Shown: in pieces, positions 1 to 30,100 of the stretch
Layout of the letters: every line of letters starts with the position of its first letter
Position numbering within the stretch: the stretch's first letter is position 1
NCBI RefSeq assembly: GCF_015832195.1
Contig: NC_052046.1
Span: forward strand, 34,748,911-34,812,910
Direction of reading: 5' to 3'
Length of the DNA stretch: 64,000 nucleotides
From: Motacilla alba alba
Taxonomy: Eukaryota > Chordata > Aves > Passeriformes > Motacillidae
Notes under the pieces: generated by a model
Told to the model about the DNA's origin: nothing
Databases searched by the model: none
The model's input: the letters and a program-made list of their open reading frames with translations, nothing else
Made by a program: the position numbers and the translations under genes

Positions 1-3000
1 CCTTGGAAATTAGTTCAAGTTCTTGAAGAGAGTTGTTGTAGAAAAGATAGTCCTCCCAGCCTCCTTGAGTTCAGTCTGGATAGCTCTTCCCCGAATGTTT
101 TTTTTCATATTTGTCTACTGTGGGTAGAGCTTCTGCTGATGTATTTTACTGTCTATGTTACTTTCTTATTTTTGCAGTTTCTGTACTAACTCCATTTGGA
201 AACTGCTTAAATGTTCATTATGTTCTTAAATTTGACAAATACCTTTCCTTGGCTTTACATAAGCAGCAAGCTCATGTCATGATGATGTAGTAGCTGCATC
301 ATGTTCTGGAGGTGTGACATTCTACATTAAGCTTCATAACAAGGATTTTATAGTCTTTGGCAATGCAGATACTTTGGACTGTACAATAAAGGCTTCTTCA
401 ACTCCTGTTCTCACTTAATGGTATTGATAAGGTAATTTTCCACTGACTAGGCATTTCAGCAGTGCTTAGCAGGAGATTAAAGGAAAATCATTCCAATGTG
501 CTGTCAAGTACTACATTAAAAATCAGCTCTTCACACTATCTACAGGTAGATGGATAAAGGCTCCCTCCAAGAAGAAAAGGTAATGAGTAACTTATTTATA
601 ACTTTACATGCTGGATCTGGCATGCAGGGCAAAAACCAGCTCTGAATTCTTGCTGGACTTAGAGCTTGCTATCGTGGCAATGTGCACACATCGGCTCATT
701 CCAGGGCAAGGGCAAGGTGGGAAGAAAGTCAGCTTGTACTAACAGCTGTTTCTACAACATATATAAAGAAAAACAGACCTTCTCTCATAAATGGATTGTG
801 AAACATAAATGCCTCAACACTGGCTTATGATACTCGCATGAAGAGATGTCCTTCTATGTTTTTTCCCAAAAACTGTTTAAGCGATGCCACTGAAAACACA
901 CAGGAAGAAAACAATATAATCTACATTAGCTAACATGAAAATGGTCACACTTCTAAAGACTCTGGTCAATAGTAATGGCTGTAAGGAAGAATGCCGTGTG
1001 AAAGACCAAGTTTGTGATTGTATCACCATATCTTCCACACTTCTCTTCCAAGTCTCTTCATAGATTTCTTATTCTGCAATCAATCTTTGACCATCACAGT
1101 AAATGCTACCACAAAAAAAGTTTGTGGGTTGAGGCCTAATTGAACTAAGTACAAGATTTGTGTTAGGTTTAGGGCTAAGGATACGAGACTGCTTGTAGCT
1201 GAATATTGAGAGCTCTAGTATTTAGCTACTCCCTTCTTCTGTTTATAGACCATCTTCTGCCTCCATTTCCCATGTGTTCTACAAGATGTAGCCTGGATCC
1301 AAAAGCTGATCTTTTTGATAGTAACCCATCCAAAACCAGTTAATTTTCCACTAGAGATATGGATAAGAGTCTGTAAAAGAGCCCAGTATCAAATGCAGGC
1401 ACGTTGAGCAAGGCCTAAAATAATGCTTTAGGAGCTTTGCTGACATTGCAACTTTTTTCCTCAATTGTTTCTCTAATTGTATTCCATGTAATGTGAAACA
1501 ACATGGGAAACTGCAAGAATATTCTGAGGCAAGTTCTCTGCACACCTTTCTTGTACCTCTGTGCTTCCCCAGGGAGCCACGGCCACAGACAATGGGTCAG
1601 ATCTGTCAGCACCATTAAGTTAGGCTTCTACACAACTCTGGTGTCTTTCCTGAGATTAAAAATTAATGTAAAGAAATCAGCACTGCCTGATCCTTAAGGT
1701 TTTAGTCATTCATCTGCCTGAGTCACTTCAGGTTCTTACACGCCCATCCCCTCTGCCATTAAGCACTTAAGTGAAGCCAGTTGTGACTGCTGTCCAGCCT
1801 GCCAACAGCAGCTGCTGTCCTTACAAACCAGTATTACTGTCACCCTACCATCACTACCTTCCTGGTCATGTGCTGTTGCTTCCCATCCCTACTAGTACAC
1901 CTGTGGAGCAGTATCCCTATTTTCTTCCAGGAAAATCAGCTGGAGTTATTTTGTGCAAAGTCCACATTGCAAAGGTATGTTGCATCAGCTTTGCTAAACA
2001 AATTAGAACATCTGAGTAATCAGTTTAGTGGAGGAATGTGGAACTGGAAATTATGAGAATATAGGGTAATAATACTTTCATATCTTATGGGTAGATGTGG
2101 AAGATGCTGCTTTAGGTGTCTATTTCTTTTTTAGCAGCACTTTCCTATGCTTAGGCCAAGGTTGGGTAGGACCATCATACACATCCCTGGACAAAAAAGG
2201 AAACAGTTACACTAAGTTTTGTTAGATTCCCTGTCCTAGCTCAGAGAAAACTTACCAAATCAGGCTGACAAATGCTTCAGGACAGCAACAGATGCAGACT
2301 TTTTGGTGGGCCCCAGAGAGAACAGCATTGTTTCAGAGAGGAGCACATGCCCTGTGTAGGAAAGAGCAGAATGAGGCAACAGTGTAACCAAGATCCTGGT
2401 CAGCCTCTGATTCAATGCGCAAGCCAAAATCTTACTTTGCAATGCTCTGACCAACATCTGTGTAAAGGAACTCATCATATTGAAATCTGTCACTACACTG
2501 TGTGGCTGTGGAGCAATAATAATTCCTCTGGAATTCTTGCAGGCAGGAGCAGACCCTGCTCAGCCCGACGTTGCTGGATTGCTCTCGCCCAGCAGTCAGG
2601 ATATGCTGCAGTCAAACCATCACATTTGTGGCTCATGCAGTGTGAGGCCTTTTTTGGTAACTCTGATCCCTGGCAGTCAGCCCTGCAGATGAGAAATTGG
2701 GAGGGAACCTCAGCTGGGTGGATGTAGGCTTCCACAGTGAAAGGCAGCAGGAAAGCACAGACAGCTTTTTTCTTGGATGAGTAGAAAGCAGAAAGGCATA
2801 TTGGAGAAAAATACAGCTTTTTGCAGCCACTCTCTGGGAAAAAGCTGCAAAGGAAATGTTCAGAACAGATTGGGAAGAACCAGATTTTTGTGTGTTGGCT
2901 TGCACTCATTTTGCCTGGGTGGAAGAGAGCAAAAATTAATATGTTGAGTTTTATTTAAGTGGCCTGATAGATCCAGATTCTCTATCCCCAGCAAATACAA

Positions 3001-6000
3001 ATCTAGAGTAATTAGACAGAATTATGCAAACAGAAACAGTACAAATTCAGAAGAAAGAGCACAAATATTTTTGGATCTGCTCTCATGATTTACTGAACCA
3101 TAACAAAAGTTAACAGATCCCTCAGTACCAAGGAATGAGAAGCTACAGAATGACAAAACAGATTAAAAAAATTTTAAATAGCAAGTTCATGGAGATGCTG
3201 TAGAGACTATTATGTCAATCTACAGGTATTAAGGGGAAAAACTACTGTGTTGACTTGGATAATATGTGCTGAATTTCTACAACAAAACTTGGTCCCATTT
3301 ACAGCAGGCAAATGGTGAAAGACCATTGCTTCCATGTTTTAACCCACATTGCAGAAGAAGTTTTCTCAGCAGCTTAAATACAGAACTCAAAATATGTTTT
3401 CTGAATAGCTGAAAGTCCTTGAAAAGCAAGAAAATCATTCATCTTTGGAGCAGGCTCCAAAATACCAATGTCTTATCCCATTTTCAAAAAATCCCAAAGA
3501 AATAAGCTAAGACTCTGAGGAGTTACAACCTTCTCACTTAATTAGGAAATTTGTGGTGTGAAAAACTCAAAAAAGAATTGTGCAAAGTATTCTTCAGATT
3601 TACTGTTTCCCGTAGGAATAGCACAGCATGGAATGACACAGGCTAAGCACAAGGAAGAGTTACCCTTTCTGTGAACTTTCAGTATTTGTTCATAAAAAAG
3701 GCAGTGAACAGCCGGAAGAGAAAATTATATGATCAGCACGCAAGCCAGAGTACTTAGACAATCAATGGCTGACATAAATCTCACAGAGATTTGAAATGCA
3801 GGGTTTGCAACATCAGAGATGATTTTTGAAAACACGGAACAAAGAGACTGATGCGGTGTTTTGGCTAGGGGTTTTTTTTTCACAAAGCATGTTTCATGAC
3901 AATGGGATAATTTTTACAGCAAAGAACACATTAATAGGAACACAACTACCAAAATAATGTTTCTTCTCTTCTGAGATGGCTTCCTTTGTCTTCTTGGTGT
4001 TTTTTTTATCCTTAATTGCAATAGATAGTTTTGACAGCCTGTTAGATTCATGCTTCAGTCAACGAATTCTGAACAGATTTGGAGGTTTGGAGTAATACTG
4101 TACCTTAGTGAATATGTCTATCTATGTCTCATCTGCCATATGTGTTAGCTTAAACTACATCTGGCTCCTTTCCCTGAATTTTCCTTACACAGTAATCCTC
4201 TTATCCTTTTATATATTCAAAACCACACTCTTTCAATTTATTCTGTTTTGTGCACTCTGCACCACCTCCCACTTGAAATAGTCTGATCTTTCCCAGCATT
4301 CCAAATGTATTATCCAGCAGTTAAAATCCTGGTACTGCATCTTACGTGCCTACAATCCTACTTATGCCTTTCACATTGGCTTCCCCATCATCAGCATCTC
4401 ATAATCTTTTCTGGTGATTTTGAATTCCTCATCCGCACTTTCAAGGCCCTTTCATTTTCTGCAGCCAACAATGGGATGGTGTCTTCCAACATATTCTCCA
4501 GCAAAACTAAGGTGCTTTTCAGACTTTGCAGGGAGTCACTTCAGCATTTCATTGGCAGGGGAAAAAATATATAAATCAGTAACACAGCTAACTAAGAAAT
4601 ATGTCAAGAAAACAAGCAGGCAAAACAGAGTCACAGAAGCCAGTGTTGGTTAAGCCAAACTAAAATCCTCATATGGGACTATTAACCTACAAGGACTCGC
4701 TACAACAGCAAATCTTCAGAGGATAGTTTGACTTACACTGTTTCATGAAATATCACCATAGCTTTATTCTGCTATTTGTTCTGCTTTAAACCAACACCAT
4801 AAATCAACTGTTGTCTAGGTCAAACTGAGAAGAGGAATGTGGCAAACACATAGGCCCCATCTCTCCCACACATAATCATGAGCACATACAGTTGTAAGTG
4901 AATACAGTCAAATAGGAGCCAGGAAGAGGTTTATATTCTCAGATTCTACAGGAATCCTGAACACTTCTTGTGGTACATGTGTTAAAAAAAGTATCAGCAG
5001 TTGTAGTGGAAAATGTAGTTAGACAAACTACAACTCAAGGAGAGGTATGTGCTGCACTTTTTAGACATGTTTCTAGTACAGCTGCCACATTGGACTGAGC
5101 CATTTTTATTACAGATCAGTTTAATCAGGCCAGTGACTGAGTAGCCTTATAAAAATCCACAGAAGGCAATATCACCTAGTAACAGTTTGTGGATTAACTA
5201 AAAATCCTTAGAAGCAAGAGAGCTTATATTTATCCTGTTTCTCCTCCATCTCCCATTTTTAAACTCATGCTGCCATTTCATTACCTCTCTAACACTGCTC
5301 AGTAAGCAAGCAGGTGATATCACAGCTAAGGAGGTTTGGGACACCTGTAAGGAGGGTGTCAGGGAAGCATTAAACACAATTGCCACACACTGCGAGCTTT
5401 TCAGACTTCACATTACCTCATTACATTACTTTTTAATGTAATGAAAGGATGTGCCTTCCTCTGAAATTCAGAGACCTAATTTGAGCTGTTTGCTCCTTGT
5501 AAGTCCACCTTGAAATCAGGCTGCAGGAGAAGAGCTATAATGCCAGAGACCACCAGCATACTGGGTAAAGTAAGTATTAAACCATGTGTTCTTCCTGGCT
5601 GAAACACTATTATTTTTAACCTTTGGCTTTTGGAGTTAATGTTTTATATAACAATTGCACTAATCAACTGAGGCTTTTGCAGAATAGAGTGTATTTAATT
5701 ACTAGCTCAGAGGAAGCAGTCCCAGATGTACTGGAACATAAAAAGCATTCAGACAAAGAGGTCTGTGTCCTACACAGCTGGCTAGCAAATGCAAAGACTG
5801 CTCTTGAGCAGGCTTCAGCCTGGCCAACAGCGACACCGGGAGGAACACAAAGGTTTTTAAAAAGGCTCTGCTATGCAAGTCCCTGTCCAAAGTGCATATG
5901 CATTTTCCTATTACTTGGAGGAAAGTGATCTGCTGTATGGAAAATCAGTGCTAATAATTTAGCAGAAATTGAAGACTGCTAACCAGTATTTACCTTTGTA

Positions 6001-9000
6001 CTAGCTATCCATAGGGCAACCATGCTCAAAATGTGAGCCAAGATGCTTCTCACTTCAAGCAACGCTTCAGTGGCAGCAGATGTTTGCACACTGAATGCAA
6101 TTAATCCATTCGTTTTCAAACACCAAGCATGTACCACATGGCAGCATGGCTGCTGATTGAGGAATACCAAAGAGAAGATACTAAAAAAAATCCTTACTAA
6201 GTCACTGCTTTTTACTCAAGAATTTGATTCTGTGTGATTAAGTGTGTGATTAAGTCATTTTACCCCTATATTATAAGCCTTAATTTTTTTTCTGCTTCCA
6301 TCTAGGAAAATAAGAGGACACACTTTTGCAATACATTGCCAACACATTAGTGCAGAACCAAAATAGACAGTGATTCAAAAGAAAATCCAGGCAAAGTCTC
6401 CTGTAATTTACACTTTTTCACATAGTTACTGATGAAATTAATGCAGAGACACAAACGGGTTAGTACACCTAATGAATGCAGCACATAATTTCTCATACAG
6501 AAACATAGATGCCACAGATCAAAAGTTCTGGTAGCCATATTGTTTTGAACTCATCCAGCAACAACACAAACACAATGATGAAAACACCAGATGAAAAGAA
6601 CATGATATAACGTGAATGGGCTGGTGTATTACTGCTGAGAGAAAATGGTGAACACTTTCCCAGTTGCTTTAAATTCAGCACTGCAAGACCACTTTTTGCA
6701 AAATCCCAAGCTGACCCATTACTGACAAGTAGTGTTCTTGGTTCCTGAAAATTGTCACCTCTGCAAGAAGCTGTGATAGGATGCAACAGGATAGAAGAAA
6801 AGCAGCCTATAGCTCCCATTCTCACATTTCATTAAAAATTGATTTTTCTGTTTATCAGCAAAAAATATTAATAGAATTTTCATCTTTCTTCAGGTAATAA
6901 TATGGCAAAAAGAAAGGAAGTTACTGGTAAGACTGTTCCCATCAAGGTCATTTCACAGTAAGCAATACTGTGCTAACAAATGAATTATTGATCACGTGTC
7001 ATTTAACACTTGTTATTCACTGGTGTTACACACTCAGTGGTAATTAAGTTTATGCAACAGTGGAAGACGCTGATAGAATTTGTATTAAAACTGCAAGTTC
7101 ATTATGTTGAACATACCAGTAGCTCCAAGACACATTTTATGAATTCTCAAAATTGCTTTCCTTGGGTGAGATAACCCACTGACAGCTAATGCGGTTTACA
7201 GTCTCCTGAGTGGACTTTCCAAATTAAAGGAGAAATTGAGAAACTGTGTGCTTATAGTATCTTTAAACCTCCTTAGTTCATTACTTCAATATAACGATAA
7301 CTACTTATAGGCACCTGCATGCCTGCCAAAGTATATTACAGTCTGCAGCAGTCTTTAAAAGATGCTCTTCCCAGAGCCACCTCCTAGGAAGTCATTCAGC
7401 AAGCCAATTCTAGTAGGATTCTTCATCACCATCATCACCACATATATGGAATTCAAAGCCATCTGGAAAGAGAAGCAGCACTATGATTACCTGTTCTGAT
7501 GCCACACTAGCAGTGCAGTGACAGCACAGATAACAGATCTTTGGAATAGTAATTCCCATACTTAGCAAAAGTGGGGCTGAGTTTGTAACGTACTTACAGA
7601 CAGCCCATTCTCTGCCTATATAGCATGGATCTAACCCACTTATTCCTAACACACAGAAGCAGGTACCTAAGTACTTCACACTGAGTCCCCTGTAAGGCTA
7701 CCCTTACAAAAGTTTGCATTGAAAAAGGAATTATGTATCAAAATGTCAAGTTAACCTTCAGAAGTTTAGCATGTTTGCTATGCAGTCACCTCTTGATCAC
7801 ATTTGTACATTTATTCCATTCATATTAGTTTTCAGATGAAGATTTGAGGACCAAACATCAGACTCATCATACCAGTTTTGTTCCGTTTATGAGCTGAGTT
7901 CCCATATCTAAAGCCAGATGGCAGAATCAACCTTATTTCTATAAATTTAACAACTGGACTTGTGAGATTATTTTACCCTAAAAAAAGCTTCTATTTTCAA
8001 GAAAAAATTAGATGTGACACAAGACTATCCAAAAACTATGATAAGCAGCAAGAAATGAGAATTCTTGAACTATTTTTTCATTGTTAAGAGTTTCATAGTA
8101 ACATTCAGTACCACAGAATAGCACTAAAGAGTACCATTTCTATAAATTGGTGCTATTTGCTGAGCAATTATATTTGGGAATTGAATTGTTTCTCTGCCAT
8201 ATCTGCTAGTGATTATCTGCATGTTAAGGGTATGCTAGTTCATTCTGTGTGTTAACATACAACGCTCTTTAATGAAATGGTGAGACACAAAGAATTAGAG
8301 GAAAGAATACTCCTGGTAGTAAGAGATTCAGTAAGAAAAAAATATTTGGCTGCCTAATGTTTGATTTACAGAACGTGACACCCAAAATACCTTGTATAAC
8401 ATAGATGTAAAATTCTAAACACTATGCATTTTAAAATTAAAAACAAAGCTGAAAGGAGACCAGCTAGCATTGTGGTATGGTGGATTTTCAACCTAGTTTG
8501 AATGGCATTGCCATCAAAACAACATCAAAATAAATCAATAGTCAAATCAGATTCCTAGAATCTGAGCCCATAATGAACAGTTCTGCCATGTTCAGAGATA
8601 GTGGAAATTTGGTATATGACATAGAGAAGAAAAGAAATATCCAGAGACAATACATTAAGAACCTCAGAAATTCCTCTGAGGAAAGCTAAAATCAGTCTAG
8701 TAGCACTGTGTCTTTTCTGATCCTGAGTCCTGAGCAAGGCTCCTAAACGAGCTGTTGTTGCCTGTAGTCTCCAGTGGCCAAAAGAAACTCTCATTTGAGG
8801 TGAAACACAAGTAAACAATATGTCTTTCCCTAGAAAAGTATTTCCTCTGACTGCATCTCCATTTCTCATCTCCAGCCAGTCTGGTTGTAGGGTATCACAA
8901 AAGCTATGACAACCTGAATTGGCTGTAACCCCTTCAAGTGCTAAATGAGATTCAAAGACACTACAGTAGAGCTCTATCTCCCAGCATATGCTGAAAGTCT

Positions 9001-9147
9001 CTTTTCTGAAGGAGAGGCAGGAAAACTAAAGCAGAGCTTTTACCAATGATTCTTTTCCCAGCTAGTAACTCAGTGTGTGAAAATGGATAGTCCTCTGAAT
9101 ATTCCTGCTCAGAACCAGTGAATAAAACAAATGAGAAGCCCAAGATA
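1..9147. other. Intergenic DNA downstream of ALDH7A1, no gene recognised
   Basis: No reading frame here looks like a conserved protein, and none is flanked by convincing splice sites. The sequence is AT-rich with short A and T tracts. An AATAAA at 382-387 sits in a 3'-UTR-like context on the plus strand (see findings). A perfect 10-bp hairpin lies at 5419-5443. I looked for exons of GRAMD2B, which is convergent with ALDH7A1 in human, and saw none; remote or UTR sequence could be missed by eye. Confidence 0.5.
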
Positions 9148-9579
9148 TTTCACAAAATGTACCTTTATTTATTCATTGTAAAATAGCCCTGTACTGCAGC
9201 CCAAATATCCCCCACAGCACCAGTTACCTGCAGGAAACTTGGCACACAGTTTGAAACACAGACATCATAGCTGGAAATATCAGCAAAAGGTAGGGAGAGG
9301 ATAGAGGCAGTCCTGGTACTGAAATACAGTGTTAAGGCAACAGGCCACCTGAACCCAAGGTGGTTAGTTTTAGTCACCCTTCCTTCTTCCCAAAGACCAC
9401 AGGCTTCTCATTTGAAGACTAAATTAGTAAGTACATACATAGAAAGTGAAGCAATTTAGTAGTAGCTGATTTTCTGACAGAATTGGTTTCATGTAATTAA
9501 TTTTTATCCCCATGATGCTTAGGAGCTGCTTGATTCAGAAATTCTAGGATGGTTCATAGCACAGCCATTCATAAGGTTG
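9148..9579 (-). other. ALDH7A1: ALDH7A1 3' untranslated region with poly(A) signals
   Basis: On the minus strand, two overlapping AATAAA hexamers (9168-9173 and 9164-9169) lie about 410 nt after the stop codon. Cleavage would be expected some 15-25 nt later, near 9148. The exact end is inferred. Confidence 0.6.
9164..9173 (-). terminator. Tandem polyadenylation signal of ALDH7A1
   Basis: The minus strand reads AATAAATAAA, two overlapping canonical hexamers. It is the first such signal that is well placed downstream of the ALDH7A1 stop. Confidence 0.6.
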
Positions 9580-25215
<15,636 letters not shown>

Positions 25216-25459
25216 GGCCGGCGGCCGCCAGCGAGGGGGGACGGGGCAATGGCGGCCGCGCCCCGCCCGCCCGCGGCCATTGGCGGCGCCGGCCGCGCCC
25301 CCCGCCCCGCCCCGCCTGGCCCCGGCCCCGCTGGCCGGGCCGGGCCCCCTTCAGCGGGCCCCGCTGACCCTGCCTGGCCGAGCGCCCCTGTCCGGGCCTC
25401 CCGCGCCTCGCACTGGCAGCGCAGCTCAGCCCATGTGCTGTCCGAAATCCACCCACGCT

Positions 25460-25831
25460 CTGCTTCTTTTCAAGGAGGGACGGCTGAGTTGGGACCTCGT
25501 CAATGTCTATGAGTATCTGAATGGAGGGTGGCAAGAGGATAGAGCCAGGCTGTGGTCAGTGGTGCGAAGCAACAGGATGAGAGGTAACAGGCAGAAACTG
25601 GTGAACGAGAAGTTCCGCTTGAACATGAGGAAGAATCTTCTGTGCGGGTGACTGAATCCTAGAACAGATTGCCTGGAGAGAGTTGGAGTCTCTCTCACTA
25701 GAGATACTCAATAACCATCTGGATGCAAATCTGTGTGCCACGTGCCCTGTGATGACCCCACTTAAACAGTCAGGTTGGACGAGATGACCCACCGTGCTCC
25801 CTTCCAATATGATCCATTCTGTGATTCTGTG
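25460..25831 (+). mobile_element. CR1 LINE 3' fragment next to the ALDH7A1 promoter
   Basis: The plus strand encodes a decayed CR1 ORF2 C-terminus (LVNVYEYLNGGWQED, then NRMRGNRQKL and KFRLNMRKN) before stops. It is followed by the CR1 3' end GGTTGGACGAGATGACCC and the tail ATTCTGTGATTCTGTG at about 25815-25831. It is 5'-truncated and abuts the GC-rich promoter. Confidence 0.9.
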
Positions 25832-25849
25832 TAATTCCATATGCCCTTC

Positions 25850-28800
25850 CAGAGCTGCAGGGGCAGAGGCATCCCCAAGTCAGGTGTTTCTACTTGCTGT
25901 AGAAAATAAGAACAGGGGGCATAAAAACAAGGGAAAAAAACATGTAGCTGTCCTTATGCAGAAAATAGTAATATGTGGGAGTATGCATAACTCTTTCCGT
26001 TCTCCAATACCATGCTTGAATATCAGTTAAAAATCTCAGTGTCTTTGGCTTCTGAGCCAGTCCCTTTATCTACATGCCAGTTTGTGAAATTACAACATTT
26101 TTCTTTCCCATATGCAAGACTAACACTCTTACTTGATATGCACTCACCTTGCAACATTGGAAGTGATTTCTATCCCATATTTTTACTGTAATTACACTTC
26201 AGTGTCTCTGAAAATTTAGATTACTCACCGTGAGTAATATTGATTGTTTTCAGGAATCCAATATTTTCTGAATGATGAAACCAATGAGGAATAAAGCTTG
26301 ATACTAAGATCTAAATGTCTCAGCACACACTTATAGGATAGAAAAGAAATGCCACTACTCTCAAGAATGCCATTGTTTATTTTTTGGTATTTCACAGCTA
26401 AACACTTTTCCTTAATGTGAATTGCATTAACTACAAATAATAATTTGCTCTTTAAGAAATGGTTGTTCAAGTAATTTTTTTCAAATGAAAAATATTTTTG
26501 GATGATGTAAACAGATTAGGAGTAAAAAAATAGTCTTGGCAAGGTTCAAGAGCCGACTTTGCTTTTGGCTTTGCTGCATGCAAAATCAAATTGTCTCTTT
26601 TACTTGAAAAATGTATTTGGACACTATAAAACTTGTATCAAAAATGTAGCAATGCTTTCTTTCTGCAGATCTTCACCCTTTTTTGGCCTTATATACCTTC
26701 TTATGATCAAACAGGTGATTTACAACCACATAGCTGCAACCCATTCATTGTGTTCTAGCAAGAAAATGGGACTCTCAGGGCAGTAGCTGAGGCATGGGAA
26801 CTGAGTTTCAGTTCCACAGTTTCTTCTCATCACCATAAGCAGGCAGTTCTCTAGCAACAGCTGCACACAGCTATTGGTGCAGTAGATACTGGTTGAGCCA
26901 CAGAGAAAACCTGAAACCCTGGCACTGTGCCTGACTTGGCTCTGTTCATATTTTTTTCTCTAGAGTATCCAAGCAGATGGAAATATCACTGTCATAGGTG
27001 GTGCCAAAGTCCTTTCTCAAGGGACCTGGGGCCAGCTTGTCTGCAAGCAGCCAGTGATCATGATGCAGGGCTAACTGAGTGAGTCACATGGAAATTAACC
27101 ATCCACTGCACGAAAATGTGTTTAGATCTACATTCAACCTTAGTGAGGGGCCCAAGCTTTTTTTCTTTCTGCTGTGTCCAGTCCAGGTCCACATCTAAAT
27201 CTAGGTATGTCTTCAGAAGTTGCATGCCCAACAGGGGTGTGAATTCAGGCCAGTGTCTGAAATAAAGAACAGACGCAATGTGTGCTCTGTCCCACAATTG
27301 CAGAGCAAGGCTAATCACAGGGGAGTTTGCAGGATACAAAAACCTTATGCAACAGCCAGTACATGGAGGTGGGAGTGGGAAGAGAAGCCCTGCATCACAC
27401 TACTGTATATAGATTTTTTCTATTTGTTCTACATGGGTATCCTGAGCTTGATATTTTAAATCTTTATAAGTCAGAGTTTTAGAGAGAAATTATGTGTCTG
27501 TGGTAAATTTACTTTGCTTTGTGATCATGCTAACATGACAATTTGCATTCTCCTTGACTTAGATGTGTTGTATCCACCACTGAGAGCACATCTTGAAATT
27601 TGTAATGTTTAAAACTGGTCATGAAACATTATTCTGCCATAAGGTTATAATTAGGGTTGCTGAAATGTTCACTTCAAACAAAGCATCCAAACAGATATGA
27701 AAAGAATAATTTCAGTGATGCTTGTGAAAGTTGTCTTCATCTTGTCCATCAAAATTTCCTTCTTTCCAGATCTGATCTGTGAACATTCATGTTCTGTCAC
27801 AGGAGTTCTTAGCTCCAGCTTAGGGTAAGAAACATTGTAGTCAAAGGGGCTTGGAAAGGGAGTCAGTTCAACAATATCCCAGTCATGAGACAGACTTTGA
27901 ATCCTATGAAACTGTGCTCTTGGGTTCTGGATTCACTACAGGGCTCTTCAGATGTAATTCTTCTTTCGTCTGCTTATTTTCTCATCTGTAGGAAAAGGTA
28001 CAAGTTCCTTGCATCTTTAAAGCAATATCCAAGGAGCAGTACCTGGACACAATGACGGTGGAGGCCAAATGTCCATGTTCAGGAGGTCCCAGAGCCTTTA
28101 TACTTTTGTGAATATAGAACAGCTTCAACACAGTACAAGCAATTCAAACAAGAGGAGTGGGGAGGAAAAGGAGGAAAGCTCCCAAAAACATGCTTAAAAT
28201 TTTACTTCCTTTCACATATTTTTACAGCATGACAGAGCCTTGCCTCAGAGCAGCCGGCTCCTATGTCCTGTTCACATGACTGTGATTTCAGTTAATTTTC
28301 AGATGGAACTGTGTATTTTTCTCTGTGGTAGTACATAAGGAATTCAAAGAACTAGTGATTCATGCGCTCAAAATAGCCAAATCTACAGGGGGAAAACAAA
28401 CAACAAAATGTCTCTCTTAACCTGAGATATTTCAAATCAGTGCTTTTCACTTTTGTAGTTTGTCAGTTAACATATTTTGAAGTTTCCTATTTACGCTGCA
28501 CTGAAAGTGATAACTGCAGAAATCACATCAATCCTAAGAAATAGGCATATATGTTGTGTATCCCATAAAGACAAAATGTTTTGAGGTTTTAGGAAACAAC
28601 AACACCAAACCCAAAAAGGTATCTTTTCACGTGCACAATGCAACAAGGAATTTAGCATGCTCAAAACCAGGTTTTGCATATTTAGCTCCAAGTTACAGTG
28701 CAATGGGCAACATTACAGTATGTGGCAACAATCAACTATGACTCAATACAAGAAGTGATCAGAAGATCACTTCATTGGGATCTGAGGTTGAAAAGGAAGT

Positions 28801-29330
28801 TGGTTCAGAAACAACCTCTGCACCCTCTGCACTCTGGCTTGTCCTGTTTCCATGTTGTCCATGCATTGGTAACCAGGGAGTTGCAGTTATTCCATTTAAA
28901 ATGAAAGCATCCTTGGGTGTAGCTTGATGACCTATACCAAAAGAAGTTCTTCTACCTTTTATATAGCCTTTTCCACCTGCAGAAAGCAGTTTAGAAAGTA
29001 AGTGACCATCATTAGAACCATTTCATCTCTAAGGAAATGGAAATCCAGATAAGTTGCTTCACATACTAATGAGGGAAATCCCTTTGGACTTAAATTTCAA
29101 TCTGCTATTTAGCCCTCAGGCCTTGCTACTGTATCATTATCAGGGTCCCATTGTGTTACAGCTCTAGAGTTCTCATACAGACTGCAACTGTACTAAAAGC
29201 ACTTTCTTCTTTGCAAATAACAGGTTCTTAGTAATGTAAAAATGACTAGCAAACCCACCTTGAACACACTTGGCTTCTCATGGGAGTTGTGTATATCTTT
29301 ACACTGATGGGTGGAATAAATGGTGATCAG
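25850..29330. other. Intergenic, nothing recognised
   Basis: AT-rich sequence with only short scattered reading frames and no family resemblance that I can see. A 19-bp interrupted palindrome lies at 26220-26238. Confidence 0.5.
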
Positions 29331-29332
29331 TT

Positions 29333-30100
29333 ATGTATTTTAGTCAGGCTGGAAGTCTGTCCCCAGCTAGGCTCTGCCAGAGATCGATACTGGGCTCCGC
29401 ACTGCTCAATATCTTCATAAACTGTCTGATGATGGGATTGAAAGAACCTTCTCTAACTTCACTGCTGATGCCAAATTAGTGAATCCATCAGAAGGGAGAG
29501 TCATCTTAGAGAGAAGCCTTGACAGGCTGAAGGAGTGGGCAGGAAAGAACAGAGTGAACACAAGTGTAAAGTCCTGCATTGAAGAGATAATCAAAGAACC
29601 CAGGACAGGCTAGGATCTATGTGGTGGGGGAAAAGCCTTGCTGAAAGGGATCAGAGGGTCCTGATGGACAGGAAGCCAGACATGGTTCAGCAGTGCATTG
29701 CAGCAGCGGCAGTGGCAAAAGGCCAGAGAACCTGCCCCATGAGGAAAGACTGAAGGAGTTAGGTCTCTTCTCCAAGGAGAAGGCCCAGAGGGGACCTAAT
29801 GATATTATTTGAGTACTTCTGGGGCATCTACCAAGATGATGAAGGCTCTCTTCACAAAGTGCTACATGTAGAAGACAGAAGGGCAGTGATACGAGTTGCA
29901 CTGGGTGAGGTTTCATCTGGAGGTAAGACATTTCTTACAACAAGAACAATCACTGGAACAACCTCCCTAGGGACTTGGTAGAGTTGCCATTGCTGGTGGC
30001 TTTCAAGGTGCAATCAGATGAGGTGCTAAGTAATCTCTTGTAGGTTCCCTTTCCCACAAAAGGACTTAATGATTTTCCAAGGTCACTTCCATGATTCTCT
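29333..30100 (+). mobile_element. Decayed CR1-type LINE remnant
   Basis: The plus strand carries a broken reverse-transcriptase segment (LLNIFINCL near 29404-29430, the family's LFNIFINDL-type motif). CR1-like blocks follow, such as CCCATGAGGAAAGACTGAAG and TGGTGGCTTTCAAGGTG, and it ends TTCCAAGGTCACTTCCATGA. Many indels and stops make it inactive. Boundaries are approximate. Confidence 0.7.

Noticed and set aside
1771..2019. 82-codon plus-strand frame rich in Pro, Tyr and Leu
   Set aside because: Protein-like in feel, but no family recognised, no splice sites or promoter, and another long frame overlaps it.
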